DNA of 32,716 nucleotides, taken from positions 1 to 32,716 of the forward strand of contig JBOHWL010000253.1 of the NCBI GenBank assembly GCA_050736615.1, given 5' to 3'. Position numbers and translations under genes: made by a program. The notes beneath the pieces were generated by a model, which saw only the letters and a program-made list of their open reading frames with translations, did no database searches and had not been told where the DNA came from. Within the stretch, counting starts at the first letter, position 1, and every line of letters begins with the position of its first letter. This document shows, one piece after another, positions 23,689-32,486 of the stretch. This DNA is from JBOHWJ01 sp050736615. GTDB taxonomy: Bacteria; Desulfobacterota; Binatia; Binatales; Binataceae.

Positions 23689-25249
23689 GCGAGCCGGAAC
23701 GGCTCGCGGCCGGGGAAAGCGTCGCGGTCGCGAGCGAGCGCAGGCTGCCGTTGGGAAACGGCTGGAATCCGTGAATGCGGCGATTGATCACGACCAGGTT
23801 ATCGAGCCACCAGAGCGAGATGTAGGGCAAGTCGCGCGCGGCCAGCGCCTGCACTTTGCCATAGATGCGCGCACGCGCGGCGCTATCCAGCGTCATCTCG
23901 GCTTGTTCAAGTAGTGCGTCCATCTGGGGATTATCATAGGCGCCGCGGTTATTGCCGTTGGGCGGCACCATATGGGAGTCGAACACCAGGTCGTACAAGG
24001 CAGGCGTCGCGCCGACCCATTGGCTGGACGCGATATTGAAATCACCGCGCTCGAGATCGCCGTAGAAGGTTGCCCATTCGTTGGTGCGTATTATCACGTC
24101 GATGCCGACTTCGCTCAGCTCCTCCTGTAATACCTGCGCCAGTGAACGGCCTTCGGGCGTGGTCTTATAGACCAATTTGAGCGGATGGTCGACGGGCGAA
24201 TATCCCGCCTCGGCCAGCAGATGCATCGCCCGCTTAGGATCGAAAGCGTAGTTCGTGACGTCGCCATTATAGGCCCAGTTCGACGGCGACAGGATGCCGC
24301 TGGCGACTTGCGCTTTGTTATGGCGCAAGGATTCGACGATGGCTTTGCGATTGATTGCATGGGCGATGGCGCGGCGTACGCGGGGATCGCGCAGCCCCTT
24401 ATCGCGGAAGTTGAAAGCGAGGTATTGATAGGTCGTGCCGGGTGAGATAATCACCCGAAGCCGCGACTGCTCACTTAGATAATCGATCAGCGTAGGTTCG
24501 ATACTGTCGTTTTCAGCTAAATCGCAAACCCCTTCAGTCAGCTCAAGTGCGCGCACGGTGGCATCGGGGACGACCTTGAAGACAATGCCGCGTATCGCGT
24601 TGGACGGAGCCGGGCGCTCTGGATTGCGCGTGAGCACAACCTCCTCATCACGAACGAAGCGCACCGGCATGAACGGACCACTGCCAACTGGCCTCGCGGA
24701 AGCGGCCTGGCGTGGCGCCGGCGTCCCATACGGCACCACGCCAAGCATCGCCATCTGCGGAGCCAGCGCGTAAGGCCGCCGTGTCGTCATCTCCACCGTA
24801 TAAGGATCAAGGGCGCGGATGTTGGCCAACTGGGTGAAGCCGGCCCGTTTCACGGACATCGCTTTGGGATCGAGCACGGAATCATAAGTGTAGATGACGT
24901 CGCGCGCGGTCAACGGCCGACCGTCGCTGAACCGCAGATCGTGCCGCAAATGAAAGATGAGTACGGTCGGCGAGGGCCGCTCATAGCTGCTGGCAAGATC
25001 CCCGATGTAGCGTCCATGCGCGTCGGTCCGCAGCATCGAGTCGAACATCAACTCGCCAATCCGTTGCGAGATGGCGTCGGCGGCAAAACGGGGATCAAGC
25101 GCGGTGGGCGAAGTATTGATGTCGACCTGAATATAGCCCGCGTGGTGTGCCACCTGGCGCACACAGCCGCTGGTGAAGACGGCGCATAACAGCGCCATCG
25201 CCACTATCCAAGCCGAGCGTTTAGGGGCGGAGTGCAAGCCCCCTCGCAT
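23681..25249 (-). CDS. Extracellular solute-binding lipoprotein (SBP family 5, DppA/OppA-like)
   Basis: Periplasmic binding lipoprotein that delivers peptides or other solutes to the permeases. It has 522 residues from the ATG at 25249. This start leaves a proper signal (KRSAWIVAMALLCAVFTSGC) with the lipid-modified cysteine at residue 29; AAGGAGG lies 14 nt upstream, somewhat far. In-frame ATGs at 25285 and 25279 are possible alternatives. Family 5 features: LDPRFAADAISQRIGELMFDSML, then LIFHLRHDLRFSDGRPLTARDVIYTYDSVLD, and the RVRRAIAHAINRKAIVESL motif. The substrate is unknown. Confidence 0.93.
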   Translation of the reverse strand: MRGGLHSAPKRSAWIVAMALLCAVFTSGCVRQVAHHAGYIQVDINTSPTALDPRFAADAISQRIGELMFDSMLRTDAHGRYIGDLASSYERPSPTVLIFHLRHDLRFSDGRPLTARDVIYTYDSVLDPKAMSVKRAGFTQLANIRALDPYTVEMTTRRPYALAPQMAMLGVVPYGTPAPRQAASARPVGSGPFMPVRFVRDEEVVLTRNPERPAPSNAIRGIVFKVVPDATVRALELTEGVCDLAENDSIEPTLIDYLSEQSRLRVIISPGTTYQYLAFNFRDKGLRDPRVRRAIAHAINRKAIVESLRHNKAQVASGILSPSNWAYNGDVTNYAFDPKRAMHLLAEAGYSPVDHPLKLVYKTTPEGRSLAQVLQEELSEVGIDVIIRTNEWATFYGDLERGDFNIASSQWVGATPALYDLVFDSHMVPPNGNNRGAYDNPQMDALLEQAEMTLDSAARARIYGKVQALAARDLPYISLWWLDNLVVINRRIHGFQPFPNGSLRSLATATLSPAASRSGSRG

Positions 25250-25369
25250 CGCCGTATACCTGCACCTCCTTGGGCTCATCCGCAACGATGGCGAATAATA
25301 GCAGATGGACGCGGTTTGCGCGTCACTTCAATGCAATTATTCGGCGACCAGCCGAAACGAGGCATCAAC

Positions 25370-25894
25370 ATGACACAGGAATGGCGGGAACGGGTGATAA
25401 TCCGCACCGGCGATCTCACCGAGGCCTCGGTTGACGCAATCGTGAATGCGGCCAACAACGATTTGCAATTGGGCGGCGGTGTGGCGGGCGCGATCCGTCT
25501 CAAAGGTGGCCCCGAAATCCAGCGCGAATGCGATCGCCTCGGGCCGATTCCAATCGGCGAGGCCGCCCTCACCGGGGCGGGCAAACTCAAGGCGCGCTAT
25601 GTAATTCATGCCGCCAGTATGCGTCTGGGTGGCGGCACCACCGCGCAGGCGTTGCGTGAAGCGACGCGGAATTCGCTAATGCGCGCAAATGAGAAGAACC
25701 TCGGCTCGATTGCCTTTCCCGCGATCGGGACGGGCATCGCGGGTTTTCCCATGGAGGATTGCGCACGCGTGATGCTGACGGAAATTCGTGACCACCTCAA
25801 CCATGGCAGTTCACTAAAACGGGTCGAAATCGTGCTGTTCGAGCAATCCGCGCTGGCGATTTTCGGCCACGAATTCGAGACGCTCGCCCCTTAG
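25370..25894 (+). CDS. Macrodomain protein (ADP-ribose/O-acetyl-ADP-ribose binding)
   Basis: A 174-residue single macrodomain. The binding-site motifs are GDLTEASVDAIVNAANNDLQLGGGVAGAI (the NAAN asparagine and the glycine loop) and FPAIGTGIAGFPMEDCARVM (phosphate loop). The GGGVAGAI form resembles Af1521-type macrodomains more than YmdB. These enzymes bind ADP-ribose or hydrolyse ADP-ribosyl esters. The start at 25370 has GAGG 8 nt upstream; a farther ATG at 25331 would add 13 residues without support. It is divergent from the ABC lipoprotein, 120 bp away. No ADP-ribosyltransferase or sirtuin adjoins it. Confidence 0.93.
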   Translation: MTQEWRERVIIRTGDLTEASVDAIVNAANNDLQLGGGVAGAIRLKGGPEIQRECDRLGPIPIGEAALTGAGKLKARYVIHAASMRLGGGTTAQALREATRNSLMRANEKNLGSIAFPAIGTGIAGFPMEDCARVMLTEIRDHLNHGSSLKRVEIVLFEQSALAIFGHEFETLAP

Positions 25895-25922
25895 GCGTCT
25901 CGTTCCACCATTGCGGGCGCGG

Positions 25923-26035
25923 CTAGGAATCCAGAAAATCCTGAGATTCTTTCGAGATTTGCCCCGAGATTTCTTTCACTGATTTTGAACGCATCTCGCG
26001 GACTCGCTTGCTCGCTCCGCCTCCGGCCCCGCTAG
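25923..26035. repeat. Degenerate repeat copy 4
   Basis: It begins CTAGGAATCC and ends GCTAG, with CTAG at both ends, and contains TTTTGAACGCATCTCGCGGACTCGC, close to the internal block of copy 2. The hairpin core of copies 1 and 3 is largely lost. Its right end lies one base from the stop codon of the next gene. Confidence 0.45.
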
Positions 26036-26036
26036 C

Positions 26037-27641
26037 CTAATGCATCATGGCGCCACCACCGGAGCGGCCGCCGCGCAAAATCAAAAATGACGGGATCATC
26101 AGCAGCGCGCCCAAGGTCAACAGCCGGTAAATATCATTGAACGCGAGCATCGCGGCTTGCTGCTGGATCATTCCATAGATCAGGTCGAAGCCCTGCTTTT
26201 GCCCCGAAAGGATTTGCGGCAGGTAATGAAAGCCCGGCGCGCCAGGCATTTGCGGCGCCTGACGGCTGAAGCGCCAGGCGTCGAAAATCGTGAAATGGTC
26301 CACCAGCCGCGATTGATGAATCTGCTGATGACTGACGAGCACGTTGGTCATCCAGGAGATGCCGACCGCCGCGCCAGTATTACGCATCATATTGTAAAGG
26401 CTCGACGCATACCCCATCCGCTCACGCGACACACATGACAGCGCGGCCGCCGACAAAATCGGGAAGCACATACCCATGCCCAGACCGAGCACCACGCCCG
26501 GCCAAATGACCTGCCACATGCCGATGTCGAGATTCCACTTGGCCATCGCCCACAGTCCCACCGCCATCAGCGCGAAGCTCACACCGATGAGCCGTTTATT
26601 GTCGTAGCCCAGCCGCGCGATTTGTCCCGCGAACAGCATGGCCACCATCGCGCCGATCGCGCGCGGACACAGCACCAGTCCGGCTTTCCACGCCGTGTAG
26701 CCCATGAATTCCTGCAGGAACACGGGATTGAGCAGGCCCGTGCCGAACAGGATGAAACTCAGCACGATAATGAGAAAGACAGCAGCGGAAAAAAGCGGAA
26801 TCTTGAGCATCCGCAGGTCGAGCACCGGCTCCTGGAAGCGTAGTTCATGGATGATCAGCACGACCAGCGAGGCCGTTGAAATCACGGTGAACCAGATCAC
26901 CCACGGTGCGGCGAACCAGTCCGCGCGCTGTCCGCGGTCGAGCACGATCTGCAGCATGCCGAGCCATGCCGCCAGCAGCAGCATGCCGGCGTAATCGACG
27001 CGGCCGCCACGATTGCGTTCGCGGCGCAGATACACCGGGTCGTGCACGAATACGGTGACCATCAGGAAGGCCAACGCGCCGACCGGTATGTTGATGTAGA
27101 AGTTCCACCGCCAGCTCCAGTTATCGGTGATCCAGCCGCCCAAGGTCGGCCCCATGATCGGCGCGACCATCAGGCCCACACCCCACATCGCCATCGCCAT
27201 CTGCTGCTCTTCGGGCGGGAACGTTTCCATCAAAATGGCTTGCGAGGAAGGAATCATGGCGGCGCCAGCCGCGCCCTGAATCAGCCGGAAAATCACCATC
27301 TCGCCCAAAGTGCCGGCCGCACCACATAGGGCTGACGCGCACACAAAGATGAGGACCGAGATTAGAAAGTACCGTTTGCGGCCGAAACGCGACGAAATCC
27401 AGCCGGTCATCGGGATCATGATGCCGTTGGCGACCAGGTAGCTGGTCAACACCCATGCGATCTCATCGATGCTGGCGGAAAAGCTGCCCTGCATGTGTGG
27501 GAGCGAAACGTTGACGATGGAGCTATCGAGCACCTCGAGCGTGGTGCCCAACATCACGGCCAGCGCGATCAGCCATTTATGGGCATGTGCATGCTCGGCG
27601 TCGAGATGTACACGCGCGCTGACCGCTTCCGCCGCTTCCAT
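26037..27641 (-). CDS. DHA2-family MFS drug exporter (EmrB/QacA type), paralogue 1
   Basis: Proton-driven exporter of 534 residues with 14 predicted membrane segments. Family motifs: LDSSIVNVSLPHMQGSFSAS in segment 1, motif A GWISSRFGRKRYF, RLIQGAAGAAMIPSSQAIL, and motif C GLMVAPIMGPTLGGWITDNW. EmrB-type pumps normally work with an EmrA periplasmic adaptor; none is encoded here. The start is the ATG at 27641, 8 nt after GGGAG; the in-frame TTG at 27656 is less likely. It lies in the same direction as a close paralogue (27841-29433) but has a 199-bp spacer with a large inverted repeat, so it may have its own promoter. Confidence 0.94.
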   Translation of the reverse strand: MEAAEAVSARVHLDAEHAHAHKWLIALAVMLGTTLEVLDSSIVNVSLPHMQGSFSASIDEIAWVLTSYLVANGIMIPMTGWISSRFGRKRYFLISVLIFVCASALCGAAGTLGEMVIFRLIQGAAGAAMIPSSQAILMETFPPEEQQMAMAMWGVGLMVAPIMGPTLGGWITDNWSWRWNFYINIPVGALAFLMVTVFVHDPVYLRRERNRGGRVDYAGMLLLAAWLGMLQIVLDRGQRADWFAAPWVIWFTVISTASLVVLIIHELRFQEPVLDLRMLKIPLFSAAVFLIIVLSFILFGTGLLNPVFLQEFMGYTAWKAGLVLCPRAIGAMVAMLFAGQIARLGYDNKRLIGVSFALMAVGLWAMAKWNLDIGMWQVIWPGVVLGLGMGMCFPILSAAALSCVSRERMGYASSLYNMMRNTGAAVGISWMTNVLVSHQQIHQSRLVDHFTIFDAWRFSRQAPQMPGAPGFHYLPQILSGQKQGFDLIYGMIQQQAAMLAFNDIYRLLTLGALLMIPSFLILRGGRSGGGAMMH

Positions 27642-27699
27642 CCAAAGGGCTCCCAAAACCGTGGTGCGGCTATATTAGCGGGAACCATTAAATTGGAAA

Positions 27700-27735
27700 G
27701 CGCAATCTTATTCGGACGATAACGCGTGATTGCGC
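27700..27735. promoter_or_regulatory. Inverted repeat upstream of MFS paralogue 1, candidate operator
   Basis: A perfect 8-bp inverted repeat GCGCAATC (27700-27707) / GATTGCGC (27728-27735) with a 20-base spacer that itself holds TTAT/ATAA. On the minus strand, TTTCCA and TAATAT with 16 bases between them lie between it and the start codon. Both the operator and promoter roles are inferred from position. Confidence 0.35.
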
Positions 27736-27840
27736 CGTTGATGAACGTAGCCGTACATAGGCGGGCACTTCGCTGTATAACTATGCCGGAACTGCGCGCG
27801 ATCTTTTAAGAAAATTCCTCCAAAGACCACGGGACGGAGA

Positions 27841-29433
27841 TCAATGAGCCGTTTGGCCGCCCTTAACCTGTGTTTGTTTGAAGAAAATGAAGGTAGGGAT
27901 CATCAGGGCGGTGACGAACGCGAGCAGCCGGTAGATATCGTTGAAAGAAAGAATCGCGGCCTGCGCCTGGACCGAATTATAGACCATATCGAGTCCTTGT
28001 TTCTGACCGCTCATCACTTGCGCCATCAGCGGCGCGAAATGCGACGCCCCCGGCGCGCGCGCCGCCACATGGCTCAGGCTCCAAGCCTTGAACACGGTGA
28101 CGTTGTTGACTAGGTGTGCCTGATGAATCTGTTCGCGAGTGACCAGGAGATCGGTGAGATAGGAAATGCCAATCGCGCCGCCGGTATTGCGCATCATGTT
28201 GTAGAGACTCGCGGCGTATCCCATCCGCTCACGCGGAACGACCGAAATGCTGATCGCCGAAACGATCGGAAAGGTCAGTCCCATGCCGGCGCCGAGTATG
28301 ATGCCGGGCGCAATCGCCTCCCACATGCTAAGGCTTAAATTCCATTCGGACATCTGCCATAAGCCCAGCGCCATCAGGATAAAACCAAGGCCGAGCGCCA
28401 GCCGCGTATCCGCGCCACGACGCGCAATTTGCCCGACGAACAACATCGACGCCATTGTGCCAAGCGCGCGCGGCGCGAGCACCAAACCCGCCTTCCAAGC
28501 GTCATAGGCCATGAAATCTTGCAGGAAGAGCGGTAGCAGGACGCCGGTGCCATACAGCACGAAGCTGCGGATGATGGTGATAACGACGGCGAGCGCAAAG
28601 ATCGGCTTGAACAGAATGCGGATGTCCAGGATCGGGTCTTTGGCCTTGAGCTCGTGAAAGGGCAGCAGGATGAGACTAAGCCCGGAGATGATCGAGCCGT
28701 ACCAGATCCATTTTGAGGCGAACCAATCCAGACGTTGGCCGCGATCCAGCACGAGTTGCAGCAGACCCAAACCCAGCGCGAGATAAATGATGCCGAGGTA
28801 ATCAACCTTCCCGCTGCGCGCTCCTCGCTGGCGCAAATAGGCGGGGTCGTGCACGAACCACGAGACCATCGCGAAGGCCGCAAGCCCGATTGGCACGTTG
28901 ATATAGAAATTCCAGCGCCAGCTCAGATTATCCGTGATCCAGCCGCCCAGGGTCGGCCCCATAATTGGCGCGACCATCAGGCCCAGCCCCCACACCGCCA
29001 TCGCCAGTTGCTGTTCGCTGGGCGGAAAGGTCTCCATCAGGATCGATTGCGACAGCGGGATCATGGCGGCGCCTGCCGCACCCTGAACCAGCCGAAACAC
29101 CACCATCTCGTCGAGCGAAGTCGTCAAGCCACATATCGCCGAGGCCGCAATGAAAACCAGCACCGAGGTGAGAAAATAACGCTTGCGCCCATAGCGCGCC
29201 GCAATCCACCCGGTCATCGGAATCATGATGCCGTTGGCGACCAGGTAACTGGTCAGTATCCACGTGATCTCGTCGACGCTCGCCGAAAAGCTGCCCTGCA
29301 TATGGGGCAACGAAACATTGATGATGGTCGTATCGAGGACTTCCAGCGCGGCGGCGAGCACGACCGCTATCGCGATGAGCCATTTACCCGACTCGCCGTG
29401 CTCGGCGGTCGCGGGAGAACTTGCGGCAGCCAT
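27841..29433 (-). CDS. DHA2-family MFS drug exporter (EmrB/QacA type), paralogue 2
   Basis: Exporter of 530 residues, collinear with paralogue 1 and sharing its motifs: LDTTIINVSLPHMQGSFSAS, GWIAARYGRKRYF, GAAGAAMIPLSQSILMETFPP, and MVAPIMGPTLGGWITDNLSW. Residues 1-14 differ and paralogue 1 has an extra His/Ala-rich N-terminus, so they have diverged beyond a recent duplication. The start ATG at 29433 has no clear ribosome-binding site. As with the other copy, no EmrA or outer-membrane partner gene adjoins it, and the substrate is unknown. Confidence 0.94.
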   Translation of the reverse strand: MAAASSPATAEHGESGKWLIAIAVVLAAALEVLDTTIINVSLPHMQGSFSASVDEITWILTSYLVANGIMIPMTGWIAARYGRKRYFLTSVLVFIAASAICGLTTSLDEMVVFRLVQGAAGAAMIPLSQSILMETFPPSEQQLAMAVWGLGLMVAPIMGPTLGGWITDNLSWRWNFYINVPIGLAAFAMVSWFVHDPAYLRQRGARSGKVDYLGIIYLALGLGLLQLVLDRGQRLDWFASKWIWYGSIISGLSLILLPFHELKAKDPILDIRILFKPIFALAVVITIIRSFVLYGTGVLLPLFLQDFMAYDAWKAGLVLAPRALGTMASMLFVGQIARRGADTRLALGLGFILMALGLWQMSEWNLSLSMWEAIAPGIILGAGMGLTFPIVSAISISVVPRERMGYAASLYNMMRNTGGAIGISYLTDLLVTREQIHQAHLVNNVTVFKAWSLSHVAARAPGASHFAPLMAQVMSGQKQGLDMVYNSVQAQAAILSFNDIYRLLAFVTALMIPTFIFFKQTQVKGGQTAH

Positions 29434-29637
29434 AGCTGATGCGACCGGTTAAGTCGAAGCCCGCGACGAGAGCGGCCCGCCGGAAGTTTGGGATGAAACA
29501 ATCATGCGAAAGCTGCGCGAAGCACCGACCGATAGGAAAAATTTGAAGCGAGCAGTGCCTGGAAGCCGCCGCTCTCACGAATTGTACACGAGCGCCGCAT
29601 GCGAAGAGAAAGTACCTTCACGCGGAGTTAACCCGGG

Positions 29638-32478
29638 TCAGCGCGACGGCCGCTCGGGAGCATCCGACGGCAGATGAAAGGCCTCCGTGGCTGGCCGATA
29701 CACCCGCGCCAGCCATAGCGGTCTTCTAAGATTTCCCGGGCCGGGCGCTGGACGCGCCATCTGCAGCCAGCGCCGATACACTTCGTGGGCCTTATTGGTA
29801 TCGACCAAAATATCGCCGTAGCGATCCTCGACGCCGGCGACCTCGACCCGCACTTTCTGATGCCAGCAATGCTGGCCGCTCACCGGGTCGGGTTGGACCG
29901 GAAAGGTCAGATTCTGATGAACACCCGCATCTTCCCACCAGATGCGCCCGGAATCGCGATCGGCGCTGGGAAAAGGTTTGATCCCGTGAAGCTGGCGCAT
30001 CTTCCATTTTCCGGGCGCGACCTGGCACAGGTCCACCAGCGCCGATGACCAGCGCTCGCCACCCAGCTCTTCGCGCAAGCGCCAACGGCCGAGATGATGC
30101 GAGCAAGCGAGCACGCCTGGACGAATCCCTTCGGTCACCCACACCTTATCGACGAAGTAGCCGATTTCGGTATGCACCTTGAGCAGATCGCCGGTCGCGA
30201 CGCGCAGGCGCTCGGCGTCGCGCGGATGCAGCCATAGCGGATTACTATGAGAAATTTCGTAGAGCCATTTGGCGTTGCCCGAACGCGTGTGTACCAGCGT
30301 AGGCAAACGGAAAGTCGGCAACAGCAGCATCTCACCGCGCGTAAAGTCGATATTGTCGCGATGTACATGGCTGCGAACGTAGCTGGGGATGGCGTATTCA
30401 GGCCATTTCCATTGCTTGAGCGTCTTTGAATAGAACTCGAGCTTGCGCGACGGCGTGGGAAACCCGATCTGCGCGACGCCATCGATTTCAACTCCGACCG
30501 CCGCGCCATCGCGCGTGATAACCTTGCTTACAGGATCGACGAGCGCGCCGTTCACCGCTTCCAACGCCTGCTCATGGCCGCGATAGACGTTGTCTTCAAC
30601 CAGAAAGGCGCCGTACTTGCGCATATATTCGAGCGGCGTCAGATTTTCGCGATGTGCCGCCGCGGGCAGGCCGGGCACGCTGTTTTCGAATATCCAGCGG
30701 TAATACTCGTCGATTTGAAGCTTGCACCCGGATCGATAAGGCGACTCGAAGTACTTGCGAATGCCCATCGAACCGTCCGGGTCAATCCGCCATGACAGTT
30801 CAATCCAGAACTCGTCCTCTTCCCACACTTCACCGACGCCGGCTTCGCGATGCGCCTCGTAGGTGAAGGCGAATTTTTTGCCCTGTCGCTCCAGCGCGAC
30901 GCGCAATACCGGCTGGCGAAACCCGATCCAGCGGGCCGCGTGGGTTTCCTGGCTGAGCAGGTCGTGACGCTCGGAGGCGTGCCCCATCGGCAACACGTAA
31001 TCGGCATACCATGCCGTCTCACTCCAAATCGGAGTAAGACAGGCGTGGCGCTCGATTTTGTGCTCATCGCCGAGCGCCTCGATCCAGCTCAGGCCGTCGG
31101 GATTGGTCCAGACCGGGTTATAAACGCGTGTGAAGTAAGCGGCAATTTTAGCCCGCTCATCCTTGAGGAAGTGCGGCAGCAGATAACTCATTTCAAAGAA
31201 AGCCAGCGGAAACTCGCGCGGCCACATCAGTTCGTTCCAGGCATTCGGCGGCGGCGGCATCATCGGCGGCGCCGGAATGATTTTGTTGAAGCCACTGGGC
31301 GCGGTGCCGCCCGGCGTGCCGACCGCGCCGGCCAGTACGGAAAGAAATTCGAGCGCGCGCGCCACTTGCCATCCGCCTAGATTACCGGCGGCCGCATTGC
31401 GCCATACGTGCGCGGCAAAGGCGCTGCCGGCACGGCCAATCTCGCGCGCCACCTGTTCGATCACTTCGGCCGAGGCGCCCGCCTCACGCGCGGCAAACTC
31501 CGGCGTGTACTGCGCGTAAAGCTCGGTCAGGAGCTCGATGAAACTATCGAAGGTTTGCGCCCGGTTCGGATATTCCTCGCGCAGATATTCATCCCAATTG
31601 ATCCAGCGCCGCATGAATTCGCGATCGTACAGCCGCTCACGCAGTATCACGTGGCACATTGCCAGCAGCACCGCCGCTTCGCTGCCGGGCCAGGTCGATA
31701 GCCAGTAGTCCGCCTTCGCCGCGGTATTGGAAAGCCGCGTGTCAATTACGCAAAGTCTGGCGCCGCGCGACTTGCTTTCAATGATGCGCTGCGCATGCGG
31801 ATTAAAATAATGGCCGGCCTCGAGATGCGAGCTGAGCAACAGGATGAAGCGGGCATTGGCGTAATCAGGCGACGGACGGTCCATCCCATGCCAGAAAGCG
31901 TAACCGGTACGCGCTCCCGCCGAGCATACGTTCGTATGGCTATTGTGACCGTCGATGCCCCAGGAATGGAGAATGCGCTGATTGTAGAGCAACTCGTGAC
32001 CGGGGCGGCCAACGTGATAGACGATTTCGTTGCGCCGGCCTTCAATTAAGGCCGCGCGAATTCTCGAGGCCAAATCGTCGAGCACCACGTCCCATGTCAC
32101 CCGCTCCCATTTGCCTTCTCCACGCCGGCCCACGCGTCGCAGCGGATAGCGGATACGCTCCGGGTCGTCGATCTGATTGATGGTCGCGGGTCCCTTGGCG
32201 CAATTGCGTCCGCGGCTACCCGGATGAAGCGGATTGCCCTCGAACTTGCGCACGCGCATCGTGTCCTTGCCGACGTACGCAATCAGGCCGCAACCCGCTT
32301 CGCAGTTGAAGCAGACGGTGGGAATTATCGCATACCGCTTTTCGATTTTTTTGGGCCAAACGGCGGGATCGTACTCACTCCAGTCGTCCCATTTTTCCGC
32401 AGGCGGAAAACTCGCGAGGCCGCCGGCCGGCGCTGGCAAATCGAATACCGCGGGGTTTAGTGGCTTACCTTCGCTCAT
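29638..32478 (-). CDS. Mo-bisPGD oxidoreductase catalytic subunit (DMSO reductase/CISM family)
   Basis: Catalytic subunit of 946 residues. A 4Fe-4S site is formed by C56, C59, C63 and C93 (CFNCEAGC, then NCAKG). The Mo ligand is probably C185 in TNVCSAGART, as in polysulfide- or thiosulfate-type reductases. The molybdopterin-binding domains run through to a C-terminal Molydop_binding-like domain (NPLWLHPRDAERL). There is no twin-arginine signal at the N-terminus, so unless it is exported with a partner it faces the cytoplasm. An NrfD-type membrane subunit ends 8 bases upstream, giving a membrane-bound complex. The substrate (sulfur compound, formate or other) cannot be decided from this sequence. 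Confidence 0.88.
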   Translation of the reverse strand: MSEGKPLNPAVFDLPAPAGGLASFPPAEKWDDWSEYDPAVWPKKIEKRYAIIPTVCFNCEAGCGLIAYVGKDTMRVRKFEGNPLHPGSRGRNCAKGPATINQIDDPERIRYPLRRVGRRGEGKWERVTWDVVLDDLASRIRAALIEGRRNEIVYHVGRPGHELLYNQRILHSWGIDGHNSHTNVCSAGARTGYAFWHGMDRPSPDYANARFILLLSSHLEAGHYFNPHAQRIIESKSRGARLCVIDTRLSNTAAKADYWLSTWPGSEAAVLLAMCHVILRERLYDREFMRRWINWDEYLREEYPNRAQTFDSFIELLTELYAQYTPEFAAREAGASAEVIEQVAREIGRAGSAFAAHVWRNAAAGNLGGWQVARALEFLSVLAGAVGTPGGTAPSGFNKIIPAPPMMPPPPNAWNELMWPREFPLAFFEMSYLLPHFLKDERAKIAAYFTRVYNPVWTNPDGLSWIEALGDEHKIERHACLTPIWSETAWYADYVLPMGHASERHDLLSQETHAARWIGFRQPVLRVALERQGKKFAFTYEAHREAGVGEVWEEDEFWIELSWRIDPDGSMGIRKYFESPYRSGCKLQIDEYYRWIFENSVPGLPAAAHRENLTPLEYMRKYGAFLVEDNVYRGHEQALEAVNGALVDPVSKVITRDGAAVGVEIDGVAQIGFPTPSRKLEFYSKTLKQWKWPEYAIPSYVRSHVHRDNIDFTRGEMLLLPTFRLPTLVHTRSGNAKWLYEISHSNPLWLHPRDAERLRVATGDLLKVHTEIGYFVDKVWVTEGIRPGVLACSHHLGRWRLREELGGERWSSALVDLCQVAPGKWKMRQLHGIKPFPSADRDSGRIWWEDAGVHQNLTFPVQPDPVSGQHCWHQKVRVEVAGVEDRYGDILVDTNKAHEVYRRWLQMARPAPGPGNLRRPLWLARVYRPATEAFHLPSDAPERPSR

Positions 32479-32486
32479 CGCTGGTG

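Noticed and set aside
29468..29576. 9-bp inverted repeat GAGAGCGGC / GCCGCTCTC upstream of MFS paralogue 2
   Set aside because: The 91-base spacing and GC-rich composition make chance likely; no promoter or repeat copy supports it.
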